A stretch of DNA of 58,312 nucleotides, taken from positions 1 through 58,312 of the forward strand of contig NZ_JAEMUX010000055.1 in the NCBI RefSeq assembly GCF_016598475.1. Direction: 5' to 3'. The position numbers were made by a program, and so were the translations under genes. This DNA comes from Streptomyces adelaidensis (lineage in GTDB: Bacteria > Actinomycetota > Actinomycetes > Streptomycetales > Streptomycetaceae). Positions 8,009-15,910 of this stretch are shown here, piece by piece. The stretch's first letter is position 1, and every line of letters starts with the position of its first letter. The notes under the pieces were generated by a model. It saw nothing but the letters and a program-made list of their open reading frames with translations. It made no database searches and was not told the DNA's origin.

Positions 8009-8663
8009 GGGCGGCCGTCGAGGCGTCGGGCTGTACCAGTCCATATGAGGGGAAGCCGTTTCGTGTTTCGTGTGAAGAGTGACCAGTCTGCTGCGGGTCG
8101 GCGGTGGCTGCCCGCGACGCGGTGCGGGCGCCTGAGCGTCCTTGCTGTCGCGGTGGCTGCCGTGGCCGGTGGGACTTTCGCCGGTGTTGCCACCGCCAAT
8201 GGCGGGGACGAGGGGCCGCTGGCAGTCGCGGTCCACATGTCGGAGGGCTTCCCGACCCTGACCGCGTCCGACTGGGTCACCCACGGCGACCACGCCGTCG
8301 TGATCGAGATGGTGCCCGGCAGCGAGCGCAAGGGTGCCCTGCCGGAGGACAAGAAGGACAACGGCGAAGGGCACATCCCGCGCACCGCGACGATGAAGGT
8401 CGATCAGGTGCTGTGGTCCAAGCCCGGCGCCGAGGCCGCGCCGGAGACCTACCCGGTCGAGCTCCTGGGCTGGTGGTGGGAGGGCGGCAGCGAGCGGGAG
8501 TTCGCCTGGCAGGGCGAGCCCCGCTACGAGGAGGGCCACAAGTACATCGCCCTGCTGGTGAAGGGCGATGACGGCAAGTGGAACGCGACCCTGCACACGA
8601 TGCCCTACGACGACGGCAAGGTCGGCACCGGCGAAACTGCCGGCAAGACCAGCACCAGCGAAA
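8009..8663 (+). repeat. 655-bp direct repeat, copy 2
   Basis: Second copy of the 4699-5353 segment, same strand, offset 3310 bp. The left junction is sharp (only GG shared before the GCGGCCGTCG block). The lack of visible differences points to a recent duplication or ongoing gene conversion. Confidence 0.9.
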
Positions 8664-8758
8664 GCACCGGTGAACTTCAGGGTCTGGAGAAGGAAGCCCA
8701 CGGCAAGAACGCGACCGCGGTGAAGCAGCTCCTGGAAGCGGCCCAGCCGACGAAGTAG
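8063..8758 (+). CDS. Secreted protein of unknown function, paralog B
   Basis: 231 residues, matching paralog A (4753-5475) from the signal peptide through TSTSE. It then has a shorter, different tail (STGELQGLEKEAHGKN) before the shared end KQLLEAAQPTK. GTG 8063 is the likely start by the same ribosome-site argument. The upstream 50 bp are duplicated too, but sequence further upstream differs: here the divergent sensor kinase gene begins 170 bp away, so expression may be under different control from paralog A. Function is unknown. Confidence 0.8.
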   Translation: MFRVKSDQSAAGRRWLPATRCGRLSVLAVAVAAVAGGTFAGVATANGGDEGPLAVAVHMSEGFPTLTASDWVTHGDHAVVIEMVPGSERKGALPEDKKDNGEGHIPRTATMKVDQVLWSKPGAEAAPETYPVELLGWWWEGGSEREFAWQGEPRYEEGHKYIALLVKGDDGKWNATLHTMPYDDGKVGTGETAGKTSTSESTGELQGLEKEAHGKNATAVKQLLEAAQPTK

Positions 8759-9261
8759 CCGCACACGCCCACACCGGGCCCTGCTGGTCCTCACGAACCG
8801 CGAAGTCGCCCGATGACCGACGATCTTCACCAAAGTCACCCGCCAGCGACCAGCACGAGCATCCCGATGCCTGCGCACACCAGCCCCGTGACCACCAACT
8901 TCAGCTTGCACACCTCTCAGTGCACCTGCCACCGCGCCAACGGACCGGCATCCACCTCAAGTTCATCGATCATCAACTAGTGAACATACAGCCACTCACA
9001 GTCACTGAAATCCCAGCAACAGTCGCTTGTGGCTAGAGACCGCGTGAAGTACCGCCTGCGGCGTCCGTTGCGGTGAGTTTCGCTGCTACAGGGTTCTCGA
9101 AACCGTCGTACAAGAGCATCGCCGAGGTAAGCCTCCTCAGGCGACGCACGTCACTGACACAACCCTGCGCCTCGCTGACATCTACTCTGCGCCCGACAGG
9201 ACATCCACCCCACCGAAGAGGGCGCCCGGCCAGCACCAGGCGCCCCCGTCTCACGCCGCGG
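8759..9261. other. 503-bp gap holding one possible small ORF
   Basis: Apart from the short ORF at 8813-8980, nothing coding is apparent. 8818-8935 is the better preserved partner of the relic at 3700-3809. From 8930 to 9010 the DNA is AT-richer. The 3' end of the cellulase gene on the other strand lies at 9262. Confidence 0.45.
8813..8980 (+). CDS. Possible 55-residue peptide, Ser/Thr-rich with Cys pair
   Basis: ATG at 8813 opens MTDDLHQSHPPATSTSIPMP, then AHTSPVTTNFSLHTSQCTCH and a Ser-rich tail ending SSSSIIN. A related but start-less reading frame lies at 3690-3809 (SDDLHP, then HTRPVTCNFTMHTAQ), so a coding sequence, rather than chance, may have been duplicated with its neighbour. There is no clear ribosome site, and a C-T-C tail with many Ser/Thr invites a modified-peptide reading, but no modifying enzyme is nearby. 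Kept as a weak candidate only. Confidence 0.25.
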   Translation: MTDDLHQSHPPATSTSIPMPAHTSPVTTNFSLHTSQCTCHRANGPASTSSSSIIN

Positions 9262-10866
9262 TCACTGCGCCGCACAACTCACGCTCGGCACACCTCCGCC
9301 CCCGGGCGCACCCCCGAAGCCGAAGCTCGCCGAACCTCCGGCGGCCACAGCCCCGTTGTGGGCGGCGTTCGTCGCCGTCACCGTCGCCCCGCTCTGCGTG
9401 TACGAGGCGTTCCAGATGTTGGTGATCTGCTGGGAGCCCGGCCAGGTCCAGGTCACCTCCCAGGAACTGAACGCGGTGGTGCCGGTGTTCGTCACCTTCA
9501 CGTCGGCGTTGAAGCCGCTGCCCCAGTCGCTGCTGACGGTGTAGGCGGCGGTGCAGGCGGCCGTCCCGCCACCGGGGTCGCCCGGGTCATCCGGGTCATC
9601 CGGGTCACCAGGGTCCGCCCCGCCGGACGGGAAGCCCGGGGCCTTGATGCTCGCCAGGTAGCCGTCCTTGACCGTGTCGACGGTCTGCCAGTCGTCCTTC
9701 AGGATGCCGCCCGTGTCACCGGAGTTGGGGTTCCAGGACCAGAAGGTCCAGTGGAAGGAGTCGTTGCCGTAGGCGGAGGTGGAGCGGAGGTACGTCACCA
9801 GGGCCGCCAGCCACCTCTGGTCCACGGTCGGCTGCAAGGTCGTGCCGAACTCGCCGACCCACACCGGCGCGATGTTCTGCTTGAAGATGTAGCCCCAGTA
9901 CTTGTCCCAGATGCCGGGCATGTTGGCGGGGAAGGCCGGGTCGCTGAACCAGCTCTGCTGGGCGACACTCGTGGCGTAGTCGTGGGCCGAGTAGACCACC
10001 CGGTTGGGGACGTCCAGTTGCACCGGGTACTGGGCCACACCCATCAGGTTGCCGCCCCACCAGCCGGAGACGCCGTCGTACGTCTGGACGCCCTCCACGA
10101 GGATCAGCAGGTCGGGGTTGACGGACAGCACCGCGTTGCCGGCGCGCTGGGCGGCCAGGCGCCAGTCCCTGGCCGTGTCGCCGCAGCCCCAACAGGCGGG
10201 ATCGTGGGGCTCGTTGTGGAGGTCGATGCCAATGACCGTCGGGTCGCCCTTGTAGCGGGTCGCCAGCGCCTTGAGGTTGGTGATCCAGGTCGTCTCGGGG
10301 ACGGCCGAGGTGTACCAGAGGGCGGACTGGCCGGCCGCGTCCGGGCGGTGCCGGTCGAGGATGATCTTCAGGCCGCTCTGACCGGCGTACGTGACGATCT
10401 TGTCCATGACCTGGAGCGAGGTCAGCCCTTGCAGGTCGGCGTTCTTGCCGTCGGAGTAGTTGATGCTGTCGGGCATGGCGCCGGACTTGAGGATGTCGTC
10501 GCTGTAGGGCATCCGGATGGTGTTGTAGCCCAGCGACTTCATCTGGTCGATCATGCTCTTGTAGTCGCGGGACCAGAGGCCGTGGGGCACCCGGTTGGCG
10601 GTCTCGAAGCCGAACCAGTTGACGCCCGCGATACGGACCGACTGGCCGGACGCGTCGAGGAGTTGGCGGCCGTTGGTGTGCCAGTAGCCGGCGCCGGCCG
10701 CGGCCGCGTCGACCCCGGCCGCGCGGACCTCCGGTGCGGTGGCCGCCGCCGCCGACCGCGCACCGCCGGCCAGCGGCAGCGCGAGCACGGCGGCGGCCGC
10801 GCACAGGGTGCCCAGGGTTCTCCGTAAGCCGCGGAACCTGCGGATCCTGTGGAATCTGCGAAGCAT
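9262..10866 (-). CDS. Secreted GH5 cellulase with C-terminal CBM2
   Basis: 534 residues. The signal peptide is Arg-rich (residues 1-42, LCAAAAVLALPLAGG core). The GH5 catalytic domain spans about 55-410: GVNWFGFE, general acid/base Glu219 in DLHNEPHD, HDYA near 295, nucleophile Glu339 in VWVGEFGT, and FHWTFWSWNP. A Pro/Asp/Gly linker (PGDPDDPDDPGDPGGG) leads to a family 2 cellulose-binding module (about 435-534, with surface Trp residues in SSWEVTWTWPGSQQITNIWN). This is an extracellular beta-1,4-endoglucanase. ATG 10866 is preceded by GAGGAGGAAA. A perfect CebR box lies 41 bp upstream, so induction by cello-oligosaccharides is expected. Confidence 0.95.
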   Translation of the reverse strand: MLRRFHRIRRFRGLRRTLGTLCAAAAVLALPLAGGARSAAAATAPEVRAAGVDAAAAGAGYWHTNGRQLLDASGQSVRIAGVNWFGFETANRVPHGLWSRDYKSMIDQMKSLGYNTIRMPYSDDILKSGAMPDSINYSDGKNADLQGLTSLQVMDKIVTYAGQSGLKIILDRHRPDAAGQSALWYTSAVPETTWITNLKALATRYKGDPTVIGIDLHNEPHDPACWGCGDTARDWRLAAQRAGNAVLSVNPDLLILVEGVQTYDGVSGWWGGNLMGVAQYPVQLDVPNRVVYSAHDYATSVAQQSWFSDPAFPANMPGIWDKYWGYIFKQNIAPVWVGEFGTTLQPTVDQRWLAALVTYLRSTSAYGNDSFHWTFWSWNPNSGDTGGILKDDWQTVDTVKDGYLASIKAPGFPSGGADPGDPDDPDDPGDPGGGTAACTAAYTVSSDWGSGFNADVKVTNTGTTAFSSWEVTWTWPGSQQITNIWNASYTQSGATVTATNAAHNGAVAAGGSASFGFGGAPGGGGVPSVSCAAQ

Positions 10867-10906
10867 GTCGCTGTTTCCTCCTCGGGAGGCGCGGGTCCGG
10901 AACGAG

Positions 10907-10920
10907 TGGGAGCGCTCCCA
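10907..10920. promoter_or_regulatory. CebR box upstream of cellulase
   Basis: TGGGAGCGCTCCCA, a perfect 14-bp palindrome identical to the established operator of the LacI-family repressor CebR in Streptomyces, which is released by cellobiose/cellotriose. It lies between the cellulase start (10866) and the ABC transporter operon end, placed to control the cellulase. Confidence 0.92.
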
Positions 10921-11021
10921 CCACCCGTACCCCCATGGAAGACAGGTCACATGGACACGTCAAGACATCCGGCGTCACCTGATACACCGGACACCTTTCC
11001 GCGCCCCTCAGCCGAGGCCCG

Positions 11022-11861
11022 TCACCGGCTCAGCTTCTGGAACCTCCGCACCGCCAGCGGCAGGAAGACCAGCGTCAGCAGCACCGGCCACACCACGGCC
11101 ATCGGCAGCGCGTTCTGCTCGATCCAGGTGTCGCCCCCGGCGACCGGGGTCCCGAACAGTTCGCGGGTCGCGGCGGCCGTGGAGGAGATCGGGTTCCAGG
11201 CGGCGATCCAGCCCAGCCAGTCGGGCATGAGCTGGGGCGCCACGAAGATGCTGGAGATCATGGTCAGCGGGTAGGCGACCGCGAACAGGCCGCCCGCGGC
11301 CTCCGGGTTGGGGACGAGCAGGCCCAGCCACACACCGATCCAGATCAGCGCGAAGCGGAGCCAGAGGAGCAGGCCGAAGGCGGCCAGGAAGCCGAGGCCC
11401 GCGTCCGGGCGCCAGCCCATCGCGAGGGCCGTCAGCATCATGATGGCCAACTCGGCGCAGGCCACCAGCAGATCGGTCACCCCGCGCCCGGCGACCACCG
11501 CCGACGCCGCCATCGGCATGGAGCGGAAGCGGTCGATGACACCCTTGGTGGAGTCGTGGACCACCAGCGTGGCCGTGTTTATGAAGCCGAACGCCATCGT
11601 CATCGTGAACATGCCCGGCATCAGGAAGTCCCGGTAGTCCCCGCCGCCGGGCACCTGCATGGCGCTGCCGAACACATAGCCGTAGAGGAGGACGGAGAGG
11701 ATCGGGAAGCCCAGCTGCCAGGCGATGTTGATGGGCTGGCGCCGGTAGTGGGTGAGGCCGCGGCGGACGATGTTCCAGCAGTCGGCGAGCAGCCAGTACG
11801 TACGGCCGCGCGGGCTCGGCGCACTGGGCGTGCCCGGCGCGCTCAGATCGACGGCGGTCAT
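11022..11861 (-). CDS. ABC-2 type exporter permease (DrrB-like)
   Basis: 279 residues with six predicted membrane helices, beginning after a 30-residue cytosolic lead: INIAWQLGFPILSVLLYGYV, the second helix FTMTMAFGFINTATLVV, then VVAGRGVTDLLVACAELAIM, LGFLAAFGLLLWLRFALIWI, YPLTMISSIFVAP and the C-terminal ALPMAVVWPVLLTLVFLPLA. This is the fold and length of daunorubicin-type DrrB permeases. The start codon overlaps the ATPase stop by 4 bp (ATGA, 11858-11861), so the two subunits are made together. The substrate is likely a hydrophobic drug or metabolite; no biosynthetic cluster is adjacent to say which. Confidence 0.93.
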   Translation of the reverse strand: MTAVDLSAPGTPSAPSPRGRTYWLLADCWNIVRRGLTHYRRQPINIAWQLGFPILSVLLYGYVFGSAMQVPGGGDYRDFLMPGMFTMTMAFGFINTATLVVHDSTKGVIDRFRSMPMAASAVVAGRGVTDLLVACAELAIMMLTALAMGWRPDAGLGFLAAFGLLLWLRFALIWIGVWLGLLVPNPEAAGGLFAVAYPLTMISSIFVAPQLMPDWLGWIAAWNPISSTAAATRELFGTPVAGGDTWIEQNALPMAVVWPVLLTLVFLPLAVRRFQKLSR

Positions 11862-12934
11862 GCGGCTGCCCCCTTCTCGGACGTCGAGAACTCCTCAGAT
11901 GCCGCAGAGTCACCCGACTTCTCGGGCTTCCCTGACTTCTCTGGCTTCCCTGGCTTCTCGGTGCGGTGGCCGGTCAGACGCAGGAAGACGTCGTCCAGGC
12001 TCGGCCTGCGCAGGCCGATGTCCTCGACCCGTACGCCCTCGTCCTGGAGCGTGCGCGCGACCTCGGTGAGGGCCGAGACGCGGTCGGTGACGGACGCGTG
12101 GACGCGCAACTCCGTCTCGTCCGACTCCGGTTCGCCGTGCGCGACGCGGGCGACGACCTTCACGGCGTGCGGGATGTCGGCGCGTTCGGCGACGACGACC
12201 TCGATACGGTCACCGCCGACCGTGTTCTTCAGCCCGTCGGGGGTGTCGTCCGCGATGGCCCGGCCCTGGTCGATGACGGTGATGCGCGAGGCGAGCCGGT
12301 CGGCCTCCTCCAGGTACTGCGTGGTGAGCAGCACGGTCGTGCCGCCCGCCACCAACGCCCTTACGGCTTCCCAGACTTCGCCCCGGCTGCGCGGGTCGAG
12401 GCCCGTTGTCGGCTCGTCGAGGAAGAGGACGGCCGGGGCGAGGATCATCGAGGCGGCGAGGTCGAGCCGCCGCCGCATGCCGCCGCTGTACTTGCCGACG
12501 CCCATGTCGGCGGCGTCGGAGAGGTCGAACCGGTCGAGGAGTTCGGTCGCGCGCAGCTTCGCCGCCCGCCCGCCAAGGTGGAAGAGCCGACCGAACATCT
12601 CCAGGTTCTGGCGGCCCGTCAGCACCTCGTCCACCGCCGCGTACTGGCCGGTGAGGCCGATCCTGGACCGCACCTCGCGCGGGTGCCGCGCCACGTCGAG
12701 GCCGGCCACCGTCGCCCGGCCGCCGTCCAGTCGCAGCAGTGTGGAGAGGATGCGCACGGCCGTGGTCTTGCCCGCGCCGTTCGGGCCGAGGAGGCCGTGC
12801 ACCGTGCCCTCGCGGACGATGAGGTCGAAGCCGTCGAGGGCGAACTTCTCGCCGTATCGCTTCTCCAGCCCCTCCGCCCGCACCGCGTATCCGTCTGTGC
12901 CACTGCCGCCGTTGCCGCTCTTGCCGTCCTTCAT
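11858..12934 (-). CDS. ABC transporter ATPase (DrrA-like)
   Basis: 358 residues. Walker A GLLGPNGAGKTT near residue 45, signature YSGGMRRRLDLA near 140, Walker B VLFLDEPTTGLD near 160 and H-loop VLLTTQYLEEAD. The C-terminal 100 residues form the DrrA-type domain (TEVARTLQDEGVRVEDIGLR, then RPSLDDVFLRLTGH), followed by an unusual Glu-Lys-Pro-Gly-rich tail made of tandem EKPGKPEKSGKPEKSGD units. ATG 12934 has a GGAGAAGGGGGA ribosome site. It is coupled to the permease. The intergenic region to the divergent TetR gene carries repeated operators, pointing to TetR control of the exporter. Confidence 0.94.
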   Translation of the reverse strand: MKDGKSGNGGSGTDGYAVRAEGLEKRYGEKFALDGFDLIVREGTVHGLLGPNGAGKTTAVRILSTLLRLDGGRATVAGLDVARHPREVRSRIGLTGQYAAVDEVLTGRQNLEMFGRLFHLGGRAAKLRATELLDRFDLSDAADMGVGKYSGGMRRRLDLAASMILAPAVLFLDEPTTGLDPRSRGEVWEAVRALVAGGTTVLLTTQYLEEADRLASRITVIDQGRAIADDTPDGLKNTVGGDRIEVVVAERADIPHAVKVVARVAHGEPESDETELRVHASVTDRVSALTEVARTLQDEGVRVEDIGLRRPSLDDVFLRLTGHRTEKPGKPEKSGKPEKSGDSAASEEFSTSEKGAAA

Positions 12935-12956
12935 GGAATCCCCCTTCTCCTTAACC

Positions 12957-12992
12957 GAGTACACCGTACCCTATTTCGCGTACGTCGTACCC
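12957..12992. promoter_or_regulatory. Tandem TetR-type operators between exporter and regulator
   Basis: Two copies of GTACNNNGTAC (GTACACCGTAC within 12957-12971 and GTACGTCGTAC within 12978-12992) are exactly 21 bp apart, two helical turns. On the minus strand both are GGGTACG followed by a GTAC repeat. They sit in the 88-bp gap between the exporter start and the TetR gene, where a repressor would block both promoters. Confidence 0.7.
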
Positions 12993-13022
12993 AGTTCTTT
13001 TCGCCAGGATTAAACTCGGCAC

Positions 13023-13808
13023 ATGACAAGGGGCAAGGACGCCAAAAGCAGCGGCGGTACGGAGACCAGTGGCAGCGGCGACATCGTCCGGACGATGCAC
13101 CTGCTGTGGGACACCGGCCCGCGCCCCAGCCGCGGCCCCAAACCGGGGCTCACCCTGGACCGGATCGTGGAGGCGGCCGTCCAGGTCGCCGACGCGGAAG
13201 GGTTGGACGGCGTCTCCATGCGCCGCGTGGCCACCGAACTGGGCACCGGGACCATGTCCCTCTACCGCTACGTCCCCGGCAAGGCCGAGTTGCTCGACCT
13301 GATGCTCGACCGCGTCCAGCGGACCTCCCAGAACCCCGCCGACCTCGGCGACGGCGGTTGGCGCTCCGCCCTGGAGGCCATGGGCCACGCGACGCTCGCC
13401 CTCTACCGCCGCCACCCCTGGCTGCTCCGGGTCAACCAGTCCCGCCCGATCCTCGGCCCGAGCGCCCTCGACGGCATGGAGAAGGTCCTCTCCCGCATCA
13501 AGTCCATGGGCCTGACCGACCCCGAACTGATCTCCGTGATCATCGCCGTCGACGGCTATGTCGTCGGCGCCGCCCGCACCCAGCTCTACGCGCAGGAGGC
13601 CGAGCGCCGGACCGGCCTGACCGACACGGAGTTCTGGCAGGCCCAGGCACCGGTGCTCGGAGAGCTCATGGCCTCCGGCCGCTATCCCCTGCTCGCCGGC
13701 CTCTCGGAAGACGCCTTCGCCACGGACTTCGACCACTTCGAGTTCGGACTCCAGCGGATCCTGGACGGGCTGGAGGTGCTGGTCGGGCGACGCGGTGGAG
13801 AGCGGTAG
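13023..13808 (+). CDS. TetR/AcrR-family repressor
   Basis: 261 residues. After a 45-residue N-terminal extension comes the helix-turn-helix (TLDRIVEAAVQVADAEGLDG, then VSMRRVATELGTGTMSLYRY) and the KAELLDLMLDRV helix, followed by a ligand-binding domain with the TetR C-terminal pattern (GHATLALYRRHPWLLRVNQS). It is transcribed divergently from the DrrAB-type exporter and probably represses it until the exporter's substrate binds. The start is likely leaderless: TAAACT (13011-13016) lies 6 nt before the ATG with no ribosome site. Confidence 0.93.
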   Translation: MTRGKDAKSSGGTETSGSGDIVRTMHLLWDTGPRPSRGPKPGLTLDRIVEAAVQVADAEGLDGVSMRRVATELGTGTMSLYRYVPGKAELLDLMLDRVQRTSQNPADLGDGGWRSALEAMGHATLALYRRHPWLLRVNQSRPILGPSALDGMEKVLSRIKSMGLTDPELISVIIAVDGYVVGAARTQLYAQEAERRTGLTDTEFWQAQAPVLGELMASGRYPLLAGLSEDAFATDFDHFEFGLQRILDGLEVLVGRRGGER

Positions 13809-13827
13809 AAAGTGGTGACCGTGAGGT

Positions 13828-14847
13828 TCAGGACGGCCGCCGCAGCAGCCTCTTGAACCCCCATACGACGACGATGACGCCCCCGAGGGCCAGGGCGCCG
13901 ACCTTGACGGTGGAGCCGGCGCCGTCGCCGTCGCCGTCGGCCTGCGCGGTGTCCGAGCCGCTCCCGCCGGAGGACGAGGAGCCGGAGCCACCGCTGCCGG
14001 AGCCGCCGGGCACGTCCCGTGCGACGACCGTGCTGCCCGACCCCTCACTGCCGTACAGGATCGTGGAGCCGTCGGTGGTGAAGGTCACCGACTCGCCCTG
14101 CCGCTGCAACGGCACGCTGAGCCGCTCGGCCTTCTTGATCTTTCCGTCGTTCCAGTCGTAGAGGATGGCGCCGAAGTACGCGCGCAGGGCGAGGTGCTTG
14201 CCATCGGGCGAGAACGCGCCGTCGGTGACCTCCAGGTCGGGGACGGAGCCGACCTTCTTGAAGACGTTCGTGCCGGAGGCGGAGAGCTCGGCCGGACCCT
14301 CGTACAGCGACCCGCCCGCCTCGTTCTTGTCGGCGATGTAGACCCGCCCGGTCTTCGGATGCACCATCAGCGCCTCCGCGTCCCGCGCCCCGTCCTCGTA
14401 CTTCACCACGTACTGCGTGGCCCGGATCGTCTGGTCCTTCAGCTCCGTCGGCTCCGGCAGCTCGTAGATCCACACATACGCCCAGGTGCCGCCGAGGTTG
14501 TCGCCGATGTCGCCGACGTACAGCTTGTTGTCCGGGCCCATGGAGATCGCCTCCACGTCGCGCGGGGTGCCGACGCCGGTCATGGTGACCGTGGCGACCG
14601 TCTCGCCGGTCCTGCTGTCCACGGCGTAGAGGAACGCCCCGTCGTCGCTGTCGTTGTGGGTCCAGTAGACGCCCGGATGCTGCCGCGACGCGGCGAGACC
14701 GCTCGACTCGGTGATCCTCGAATCCTTCATCGTGAACCCGTCGTCGTCCGCGGCGACCGCGGGCTGGACGGCGGCGAGCAGGACGGCGGCGAGTCCGGCC
14801 AGCCCGACGAGGGCCGCGGAGAACGGGTGGAGAAGGCGACGACGCAT
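13828..14847 (-). CDS. Secreted beta-propeller-like protein with C-terminal anchor helix
   Basis: 339 residues. Signal peptide (SAALVGLAGLAAVLLAAVQP, cleavage near AVAA). The body has repeated blade-like strands and asp-box-like loops: GVYWTHNDSDDGAFLYAVDS, EAISMGPDNKLYVGDIGDN, RDAEALMVHPKTGRVYIADK and DGAFSPDGKHLALRAYFGAI, typical of a WD40/PD40-like propeller. Then comes a Gly/Ser linker (about 285-305), a membrane helix VGALALGGVIVVVWGF and the basic tail KRLLRRPS, so the propeller is displayed outside, tethered to the membrane. ATG 14847 has a weak GGGGA site. It converges with the TetR gene with only 19 bp between. The ligand is unknown. Confidence 0.82.
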   Translation of the reverse strand: MRRRLLHPFSAALVGLAGLAAVLLAAVQPAVAADDDGFTMKDSRITESSGLAASRQHPGVYWTHNDSDDGAFLYAVDSRTGETVATVTMTGVGTPRDVEAISMGPDNKLYVGDIGDNLGGTWAYVWIYELPEPTELKDQTIRATQYVVKYEDGARDAEALMVHPKTGRVYIADKNEAGGSLYEGPAELSASGTNVFKKVGSVPDLEVTDGAFSPDGKHLALRAYFGAILYDWNDGKIKKAERLSVPLQRQGESVTFTTDGSTILYGSEGSGSTVVARDVPGGSGSGGSGSSSSGGSGSDTAQADGDGDGAGSTVKVGALALGGVIVVVWGFKRLLRRPS

Positions 14848-14932
14848 GTCCCCAGCCTGCCATCTCGCTCCGCTGGGTGGAGGGGGAGCGCCGTTGGGGG
14901 GGAGGGGTCGGGTGCGGGATCGGTGGGGGCTG

Positions 14933-14962
14933 GTCGCGCGGTTCCCCGCGCCTCTGAAGGGG
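14933..14962. repeat. Dispersed palindrome, copy 1
   Basis: GTCGCGCGGTTCCCCGCGCC followed by TCTGAAGGGG. This is one arm of the intergenic palindrome family found about ten times in the window (see findings). It lies between divergent genes. Confidence 0.75.
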
Positions 14963-15088
14963 CTGAGTGCCGCGAACGGTGGATGTGCGGCCAAAAACAC
15001 CTGTCCGACACCGGCACGTGGCAAGGTTCACAGCGCCGTGTGAGCCGCTGACTGCTACCGGCTGGTAGCGATCGTTCATGATGTGCCA

Positions 15089-15763
15089 ATGCTCAGGTTC
15101 ATGCCCGTAGGCGACTCCATGACCATCGGGAGCGCGGGCGAACACACATGGCGCTACCGGCTCTGGCAGCACCTGCGCACGACGCACGACGGCCCCTTCA
15201 AGATCGTCGGTCCGCGCGAGACGCTCTACGACAAGGCGACGGACACCCCGACGTCGTACGACTACGCCACCCCCTTCCCGCACGCCCATCTCGCCGGCTG
15301 GGGCGAGGGCTGGCTGCACATGGCCCCGCTGATCGCCGACGCGATCCGCGGCCACCGCGCGAACGTCCTCCTCGTCTCCCTCGGCCTCATCGACCTGGGC
15401 TTCTACACCGACGCCGAGCAGACCGCCGAGAACACCCGCCGCTTCGTCGGCGCCGCCCGCGAGGCGAACCCGCACGTCCGCATGGTCCTCCTCCCGGTGA
15501 CCCCGAACGTCCGCGCCGAGACCGACGCCCCCTTCGCCGCCCAGGTCGCCCGCTTCAACGAACTCCTCGCCAAGACCGCCGCCGACCTCGACGAACCCCG
15601 TTCCCCCCTCCTCATGGCCTCCCCGCCCCCGTCGTACGACATCAACTGGGACACCTACGACGGCACCCACCCCAGCGCCTCCGGCGAACACAAGATCGCG
15701 GCGGCCTTCGCGGGGGCGATGCACGAGGCGTGGGGGCTGGGGGGACCGTACGAGCTGCCGTAG
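15089..15763 (+). CDS. SGNH/GDSL-type hydrolase
   Basis: 224 residues, no signal peptide. Block I is FMPVGDSMTIGSAG with the nucleophile Ser at residue 10; block V is DGTHPSASGEH, giving Asp191 and His194. The usual block III GxND is replaced by SLGLIDLGF (Ile for Asn), so the oxyanion hole may be altered. The family comprises esterases, lipases and acetylhydrolases; the substrate is not predictable. ATG 15089 is preferred to GTG 15083 because a CATGAT hexamer lies 6 nt upstream in the leaderless arrangement seen for several neighbours. Confidence 0.88.
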   Translation: MLRFMPVGDSMTIGSAGEHTWRYRLWQHLRTTHDGPFKIVGPRETLYDKATDTPTSYDYATPFPHAHLAGWGEGWLHMAPLIADAIRGHRANVLLVSLGLIDLGFYTDAEQTAENTRRFVGAAREANPHVRMVLLPVTPNVRAETDAPFAAQVARFNELLAKTAADLDEPRSPLLMASPPPSYDINWDTYDGTHPSASGEHKIAAAFAGAMHEAWGLGGPYELP

Positions 15764-15910
15764 GCCCTGTCGTCGACTCGGCCGGTGACGCTACAGGGCC
15801 GGGGCGCCACGCAAGGAGTTTCCCCGTACCGGCCGTGCCCTGGTCACCGTGCGTATCGTTGTACTGCGCGGCCGTCTTCGAACGACAGGCGGCCGGGGAG
15901 GAGCGCCACG

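Noticed and set aside
9073..10827. Long open frame (584 codons) opposite the cellulase
   Set aside because: It is the antisense of a gene with clear catalytic motifs; high GC gives long open shadows.
11022..13808. Antibiotic biosynthetic cluster around the ABC exporter
   Set aside because: No synthase, tailoring or resistance genes beside it; only exporter and regulator are present.
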